Shown here piece by piece: positions 4,498 to 5,805 of a stretch of DNA of 5,805 nucleotides. Source of the stretch: an uncultured Eubacteriales bacterium (GTDB lineage: Bacteria; Bacillota; Clostridia; Monoglobales; Monoglobaceae); the NCBI GenBank assembly GCA_900542675.1, contig UQOT01000102.1, positions 1-5,805 on the forward strand, given 5' to 3'. The translations under genes and the position numbers were made by a program. Below the pieces are notes generated by a model. The model saw nothing but the letters and a program-made list of their open reading frames with translations, did not search any database and was not told the DNA's origin. Within the stretch, counting starts at the first letter, position 1; every line of letters starts with the position of its first letter.

Positions 4498-5112
4498 TTA
4501 CACCTCCAAATCCTCAACATAACACCAACTCTGCGGCGGACGTTTCAATCCGCACTTCTTGATACAATCCCGACAACTTCTCGGCTTCGGCAAATGCTGA
4601 AAATAACAGTCGTCCTCAGTGCGGTTATATTTCAAAAACTCGCTCAGTTTTTTCGGCTCGTCATATATTTTTGGGTCAGATATATTCCAACACCACACAA
4701 TACCTTTATGACCGTCGGTATATTTCAGCCATTCTTCTGTCGTCATACAAGCCTTCGCGTGAAATTCTTTCCCGCCTATATCTCTTGCATCAAATATCCT
4801 GTCACATACAAACTCGCCTATGACTTTGCCATTCAAAAAATTATCGCTTGTATAATTATCCCAACCAGCAAGTTCAATCGAGCATCCATATTTTATCTCA
4901 CCGTTAGGCAAACGATATAATTCATCGGTAGACAAACCTACCGCGCTATAGTATGCAGTGCGTTTTGGCTTTGTACAGTACATATATACCTTAAACGACG
5001 TATCTATTTTCGGGCGCGTCTTACGTAGCTCGACTGTCTTTTGCCCGCTTACGATTAGCTCGCAATATTTAGGCGTTATGCTCGCTAAGACGGCTTTCCT
5101 TAAATTCTTCAT
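4498..5112 (-). CDS. ASCH-domain protein with four-cysteine C-terminal tail
   Basis: The protein has 204 residues. The N-terminal part is an ASCH (PUA-like, RNA-binding) domain: KAVLASITPKYCELIVSG at 6-23, then QKTVELRKTRPK, with G23, K25, E28, R30 and K31 forming the conserved GxKxxExR-type signature. YMYCTK at 43-48 and GKVIGEFVCDRIF at 94-106 are further barrel strands. The end carries C180, C183, C187 and C197, a possible zinc site unusual for bare ASCH domains, though I associate this tail with clostridial phage members. Known ASCH proteins bind RNA or modified nucleosides; the role here is open. AAAGGA (5122-5127) is spaced 9 bases from the ATG. The gene overlaps the previous one by 44 bases. 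Confidence 0.9.
   Translation of the reverse strand: MKNLRKAVLASITPKYCELIVSGQKTVELRKTRPKIDTSFKVYMYCTKPKRTAYYSAVGLSTDELYRLPNGEIKYGCSIELAGWDNYTSDNFLNGKVIGEFVCDRIFDARDIGGKEFHAKACMTTEEWLKYTDGHKGIVWCWNISDPKIYDEPKKLSEFLKYNRTEDDCYFQHLPKPRSCRDCIKKCGLKRPPQSWCYVEDLEV
4506..4551 (-). repeat. Imperfect direct repeat, intact copy within the ASCH 3' end
   Basis: This is the partner of 4151-4195, same orientation, 40 of 46 columns identical. This copy is in frame as the ASCH C-terminus. The two copies bracket the lipoprotein gene, about 310 bases apart. Confidence 0.82.
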
Positions 5113-5410
5113 AACTCATAATCCTTTCTTCCGTAAAATAATCTCTATGCGAGAACATACACTGAATACAGTATTTGGCATATGCTTCTTCGGTTGTTAT
5201 TCCGTCACTTCGACCTCCACCCTGTTCTTGCACAAATTTTATGACTCTATTCATAATAACTCTGCACTCGGTTTTAAAATGCTGCTTCATCACATTAATA
5301 GCAATTTCATTTTCGCCATCTTCCGGTTCCATAGCCTCTATGTCAGCTATTTCCTCGTTGATAATATTTCTTATATCATCGAGGGAAATCATATTTTTAT
5401 TATTTTGCAT
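5069..5410 (-). CDS. 113-residue early phage protein of unknown function
   Basis: ATG 5410 follows AGGAGG (5417-5422) at a 6-base spacer; that site lies within the last codons of the preceding gene. Residues 8-28 form an acidic helix (ISLDDIRNIINEEIADIEAM), followed by an acidic loop and another helix (36-62). After GGGRSDG comes EEAYAKYCIQC, F92 and a helical end EERIMSYEEFKESR. The cysteines C49, C81 and C84 include one CxxC but do not make an obvious complete zinc site. There is no membrane segment or signal peptide. The 44-base overlap with the ASCH gene is long but both reading frames look coding. I do not recognise the family. Confidence 0.76.
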   Translation of the reverse strand: MQNNKNMISLDDIRNIINEEIADIEAMEPEDGENEIAINVMKQHFKTECRVIMNRVIKFVQEQGGGRSDGITTEEAYAKYCIQCMFSHRDYFTEERIMSYEEFKESRLSEHNA

Positions 5411-5413
5411 TGC

Positions 5414-5647
5414 CTACCTCCTATCTGAAAACTGTTTATAATCGTGTTCCCTGCACTGAATACACGGAAACAACTTTGGATTATGCCTTTTTCTAAATGT
5501 CTGATGAAATACTCGGCTGTTATAATATTGACATATGTGCGGCAGACTGTTACCGTTTCTAATAGTCTGTTGCTGTGTTTCCGACATATTGAGATTATTG
5601 CAATAATTACAATCTACATCAGCTTGTCTAACGCGAATTACATTCAT
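5414..5647 (-). CDS. Small cysteine-rich phage protein, putative zinc-binding
   Basis: The protein has 77 residues. C13-x2-C16, then H37-x-C39, then C62-x2-C65 and H68 provide two or more pairs of possible zinc ligands. The C-terminal segment KRHNPKLFPCIQCREHDYKQF has the 'NPKLFPCxxCxxHxYKxF' look shared by small proteins of clostridial phages that I cannot name further. ATG 5647 overlaps the stop of the upstream frame as ATGA, and only a weak GGAAG lies about 10 bases ahead, so translation is probably coupled. The stop TAG (5414-5416) sits within the spacer of the next gene's ribosome binding site. A role in nucleic-acid binding is plausible but unproven. Confidence 0.76.
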   Translation of the reverse strand: MNVIRVRQADVDCNYCNNLNMSETQQQTIRNGNSLPHICQYYNSRVFHQTFRKRHNPKLFPCIQCREHDYKQFSDRR

Positions 5648-5748
5648 TTAACTACAACTTCCATTTCCAAATCGGATATTTTGTTGTTTTGCGGTAATAC
5701 TACTTTGTATCGGGCTTTATGCTTAGTAATACTGCTTTCATTTGTCAT
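5644..5748 (-). CDS. 34-residue basic phage mini-protein
   Basis: The frame runs from ATG 5748 (or ATG 5751 just before it) to TGA 5646-5644, which overlaps the next gene as ATGA. The protein is basic at the start (SITKHKARYKVV) and ends with an alternating strand (ISDLEMEVVVK). The only purine run, AGGGGG (5752-5757), is too close to these ATGs for ideal spacing and is better placed for ATG 5741 in another frame (see 5700-5741). Initiation may therefore depend on coupling to the upstream gene, which ends at 5738. The family is not recognised. Confidence 0.52.
   Translation of the reverse strand: MTNESSITKHKARYKVVLPQNNKISDLEMEVVVK
5700..5741 (-). pseudogene. Possible fragment of an ASCH-gene start, out of frame with its neighbours
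   Basis: From ATG 5741, ten bases after AGGGGG, the frame reads MKAVLLSIKPDTK and stops at TAG 5702-5700. That is close to the classic N-terminus of ASCH-domain proteins. It shares 7 of 9 residues and 20 of 27 bases with the KAVLASITP segment of the ASCH gene in this window (5071-5097). The match ends after the proline. It could be a recombination remnant, a tiny leader peptide, or a coincidence inside the 34-residue gene that covers the same bases. Confidence 0.3.
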
Positions 5749-5805
5749 CATCCCCCTGTATGAAACGTTGTCCGCAAAACACACATTGCTTAGTGCTATA
5801 GGGCA
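5738..5805 (-). CDS. C-terminal end of a CxxC protein, partial at the window edge
   Basis: The frame enters from the right edge (first full codon at 5803) and ends at TGA 5740-5738. It gives 21 residues with the knuckle KQCVFCGQRF followed by an acidic end (QGDDDK). A single CxxC-G with a following aromatic residue is typical of a zinc ribbon whose partner cysteines would lie upstream, outside the window. It overlaps the start of the next gene by 11 bases (14 if ATG 5751 is used). The other two frames here are closed or less protein-like. Confidence 0.6.
   Translation of the reverse strand, partial: PYSTKQCVFCGQRFIQGDDDK

Noticed and set aside
4483..4920. A 145-codon + strand open frame opposite the ASCH gene
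   Set aside because: It is antisense to a clear ASCH domain with its own ribosome binding site, and its composition (rich in Ile, Phe, Thr, Pro) is that of a reverse-strand shadow.
4958..5441. Two + strand open frames opposite the ASCH start and the 113-residue gene
   Set aside because: They overlap each other and lie antisense to genes with strong AGGAGG sites and tight operon spacing; they have no ribosome binding site of their own.
1..5805. CRISPR array, tRNA gene, IS element, att site or toxin-antitoxin RNA repeats
   Set aside because: No regularly spaced repeats, cloverleaf, transposase motif or terminal inverted repeats were found. The only longer repeat is the pair at 4151-4195 and 4506-4551.

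Overview
The window reads as part of a tailed-phage or prophage genome from a low-to-moderate GC Bacillota host, most likely a gut clostridium. The support is protein-family resemblance (CD1375-like small protein, XhlA/XhlB-type lysis proteins, Amidase_3 endolysin, Lar-like zinc ribbon, DUF7352-like, ASCH and DUF6440-like proteins), strong AGGAGG ribosome binding sites, and dense packing with ATGA and TAATG overlaps. No host chromosomal gene, tRNA, integrase, att site, IS element or CRISPR array is visible. All family names come from recognition by eye, not from a search.

Left part (1-1826, + strand): the distal end of the late operon. It holds the tail of an unidentified protein, a CD1375-like small protein, a four-cysteine mini-protein, and a three-gene lysis cassette: XhlA-type coiled-coil membrane protein, XhlB/SPP1-type holin, and N-acetylmuramoyl-L-alanine amidase with a C-terminal wall-binding-like domain. 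A GC-rich hairpin (1833-1856) closes it.

Right part (1866-5805, - strand): a leftward operon of at least a dozen small genes converging on the lysis cassette. In transcription order it carries the end of a CxxC protein, a 34-residue protein, a cysteine-rich protein, an unknown 113-residue protein, an ASCH-domain protein, a DUF6440-like lipoprotein, two small proteins (one membrane-spanning), a DUF7352-like protein, a Lar-like zinc ribbon, a gap with a start-less open frame, two beta-rich unknowns, and finally a helix-turn-helix protein of the phage late-regulator/sigma-like type. That last gene plausibly switches on the late operon it faces.

The most striking element is the 109-bp gap between the last two genes of the leftward operon (2451-2559). 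On the opposite (+) strand it has a near-consensus extended -10 promoter (TTGACT, 16 bp, TGTTATAAT). About 50 nt downstream is a long, G-U-rich hairpin with a seven-T tail. This predicts a roughly 50-nt RNA antisense to the leader of the putative late regulator. Second in interest is a scar: the last 46 bp of the ASCH gene is repeated imperfectly (40 of 46) on the far side of the lipoprotein gene, which marks that gene as a probable insertion (moron). A fragment resembling the ASCH start also appears out of frame near 5700-5741.
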